A stretch of 7,827 nucleotides of DNA, taken from Firmicutes bacterium UBA5493. GTDB taxonomy: Bacteria; Bacillota; Limnochordia; Darwinibacteriales; Darwinibacteriaceae. This document shows positions 6,948 to 7,827 of this stretch, one piece after another (positions within the stretch are counted from its first letter, which is position 1; every line of letters starts with the position of its first letter). The stretch lies in the NCBI GenBank assembly GCA_002424045.1, contig DIPH01000048.1, positions 1 through 7,827 of the forward strand, written 5' to 3'. The notes beneath the pieces are model-generated. The model did no database searches. It saw nothing but the letters and a program-made list of their open reading frames with translations, and had not been told where the DNA came from. The translations under genes and the position numbers were made by a program.

Positions 6948-7454
6948 TTGTCAGTGAGCGATACTCAGAAAGGTGCAATCGCAGAAAACCTTATAGCGAA
7001 TTGGTTAATGATTGGCTCCAGCGGAAGGTTAAGTCCATACAAGCCCCTTGCTGATGATGGAGGAATCGATCTTCTCGTATATGATAGACAAACAAAGCGA
7101 ACGCTTCTGCTTCAGGTAAAATGCAGGACTCGGACTAATTCAATGACGAATGCTGATAGAAAGACTGTCAGATTGAACCTTCGTACAGCGACATTTCAAG
7201 ACCAAGATAATTTTTATGTCGCTGGAGTTTTGTTGTCATCCGACCTACATTCGCCCGAAGCGCTCTGGCTAATACCGTCCTCCTACGTACAAAAACATGC
7301 GCTTACAAGAAATGATAAAAACGGGCAGCCAATGCTCTTGGTGGTATCATGCAGTTCTTCTGCGGATAGTAAAGATAAATGGAGCAGCTTTCGCTCCAAT
7401 GACCCTTGTTCGTTTGTCGAAATGGCATTACAGGTTATAGACAAAATCAGGTAG
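6948..7454 (+). CDS. Small PD-(D/E)XK nuclease-fold protein
   Basis: A 168-residue protein starting at TTG 6948, seven bases after GGGGGTG (6934-6940); GTG 6954 is a poorer-spaced alternative. The N-terminal half carries the signature of a PD-(D/E)XK fold: Glu13 in GAIAEN on the first helix, Asp41 in GGIDLLV, and Gln56 and Lys58 in LLLQVKCR, giving E...D-X14-QxK. This layout occurs in Holliday-junction-resolvase-like and restriction-endonuclease-like proteins. The specific family is not recognised. The C-terminal half (FYVAGVLLSSDL...ALWLIPSSYV) is hydrophobic beta-strand-like and may complete the fold. It lies 97 bases after the R-M gene on the same strand and could be cotranscribed. It may be an accessory nuclease of the defence island or serve the element itself. 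No membrane segment or signal peptide is seen. Confidence 0.8.
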   Translation: MSVSDTQKGAIAENLIANWLMIGSSGRLSPYKPLADDGGIDLLVYDRQTKRTLLLQVKCRTRTNSMTNADRKTVRLNLRTATFQDQDNFYVAGVLLSSDLHSPEALWLIPSSYVQKHALTRNDKNGQPMLLVVSCSSSADSKDKWSSFRSNDPCSFVEMALQVIDKIR

Positions 7455-7469
7455 ATAGCTGTATCTCCT

Positions 7470-7487
7470 TGCAAACATCCTGCAAAC
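7470..7487 (+). repeat. Paired TGCAAAC repeats, putative integrase arm site (right)
   Basis: TGCAAAC occurs at 7470-7476 and 7481-7487, again with an 11-bp period and in the same orientation as the pair at 117-134. It lies just after the last gene and about 110 bases inside attR. The symmetry with the left end supports integrase or excisionase binding. Confidence 0.6.
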
Positions 7488-7598
7488 GAACTCATTAGCA
7501 TCATCCCGTTTTCGCCAACCCGCCATGGGCGCACAAAGCCAGAAACGCAGACGTGACAAAACTTCATCATCCACAACCGCTCTCTGGACGTGGATTTT

Positions 7599-7647
7599 CG
7601 GTTTCCTAAACCGTGTGCCGCAGGTTCGACTCCTGCCGGGGCCGCCA
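7599..7647 (+). repeat. attR: duplicated tRNA-Arg 3' half
   Basis: A 49-base copy of the tRNA from the anticodon stem to CCA, with no D-arm or 5' acceptor strand before it, so it is not a gene. Its T-stem GCAGG/CCTGC pairs perfectly, unlike the left copy, and a terminator follows directly. It is therefore probably the original chromosomal 3' end, displaced when the element inserted. Confidence 0.9.
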
Positions 7648-7663
7648 TAACAGAAAAGCGATG

Positions 7664-7695
7664 AAACCTGCGAATTGACGCAGGTTTTTTCTTTT
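7664..7695 (+). terminator. Rho-independent terminator of the original tRNA-Arg gene
   Basis: AAACCTGCG (7664-7672) pairs perfectly with CGCAGGTTT (7679-7687) around the loop AATTGA, followed by TTTCTTTT. It lies 16 bases after the CCA of the duplicated 3' half, where a tRNA terminator is expected. It now also guards the element's right edge. Confidence 0.85.
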
Positions 7696-7827
7696 CGGGG
7701 GATGAAGGTAAACCACAATGAAGGCGTTTCCATCCAGTGGTTGTCAGAAAAGTCTATATATCATGCGCGCTCCTCTTCATTTGCGGGAGCCTCTAGTGCC
7801 TCGGTCTATAATGACCCCATAGGGTGA
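7696..7827. other. Chromosomal flank, no supported gene
   Basis: This is the host sequence downstream of the insertion. A 34-codon frame from ATG 7718 has no clear ribosome binding site and no recognisable motif. TATAAT at 7807-7812 could be a -10 box of a gene beyond the window, but the nearest -35-like TTGCGG (7781-7786) is 20 bases away, too far for confidence. Confidence 0.4.

Larger units (their letters stand above)
21..7647. mobile_element. Integrative element (genomic island) in tRNA-Arg(CCT)
   Basis: The 7578-bp unit is bounded by two direct copies of the tRNA 3' portion (21-69 and 7599-7647). The left copy belongs to a full tRNA gene; the right is only a fragment followed by a tRNA-style terminator. 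Inside are a tyrosine integrase remnant 1.1 kb from the tRNA end, matching TGCAAAC repeat pairs near each end, and cargo dominated by a single-chain restriction-modification enzyme. No conjugation, replication, capsid or packaging gene is present, so it is neither an ICE nor a prophage; 'R-M genomic island' fits best. With the integrase N-terminus missing, autonomous excision is unlikely. The boundaries are seen directly; the mechanism is inferred from tRNA-targeted integrative elements in general. Confidence 0.85.

Noticed and set aside
7599..7647. A second tRNA-Arg gene
   Set aside because: There is no D-arm or 5' acceptor strand before the anticodon stem, so it is only the 3' half left at attR.
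7283..7733. Two minus-strand frames (121 and 101 codons) crossing the last gene's end, attR and the terminator
   Set aside because: Part of their translation is antisense tRNA (GVEPAAHGLGNRKST, GRSRTCGTRFRKP), a well-known spurious protein signature. One also overlaps the nuclease-fold gene in antisense.
1..7827. CRISPR array, transposon ends or retron-like RNA
   Set aside because: I saw no regularly spaced repeats beyond the TGCAAAC pairs, no transposase gene, no terminal inverted repeats and no reverse transcriptase.

Overview
This window holds one complete small integrative element of about 7.58 kb in a bacterial chromosome. The insertion target is a tRNA-Arg gene with anticodon CCT and an encoded CCA end. 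The tRNA gene fills the left edge of the window and lacks only its first seven bases. A second, partial copy of its 3' half lies at 7599-7647, followed at once by a rho-independent terminator. This is the usual footprint of a tyrosine-recombinase element: an intact tRNA gene at one end (attL) and a duplicated 3' fragment plus the displaced downstream chromosome at the other (attR). The host cannot be named from this sequence. Encoded CCA, Shine-Dalgarno-type start sites and moderate GC say bacterial only.

Left to right: tRNA/attL (1-69); a noncoding end with paired TGCAAAC repeats and a strong dyad, plus a doubtful HTH-like gene remnant (70-310); a minus-strand gene for an unrecognised protein (311-1084, possibly from 1165); a minus-strand integrase that keeps only the C-terminal catalytic half (1165-1680); a 316-base gap holding the leader of the main gene (1681-1996); a very large plus-strand gene (1997-6850); a 168-aa PD-(D/E)XK-like protein (6948-7454); a noncoding right end with another TGCAAAC pair (7455-7598); attR (7599-7647); and the tRNA gene's displaced terminator with about 130 bases of chromosome.

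The main cargo is a single-polypeptide restriction-modification enzyme of the Type ISP kind (LlaGI/LlaBIII class). An Mrr-like nuclease, a superfamily 2 helicase-like translocase, a coupler, an N6-adenine methyltransferase and a C-terminal target-recognition region are fused in one chain of about 1617 residues, and all key motifs are present. The element therefore looks like a minimal mobile defence island: one self-contained R-M protein, a small second nuclease-fold protein downstream, and one unknown protein between the integrase remnant and attL.

Three points stand out. The integrase has lost its N-terminal half, so the island is probably immobile on its own. The two tRNA 3' ends differ in the T-stem, including a compensatory base-pair swap, which suggests the element brought its 3' half from a different host. 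TGCAAAC pairs with an identical 11-bp period lie near both ends and look like integrase arm sites.
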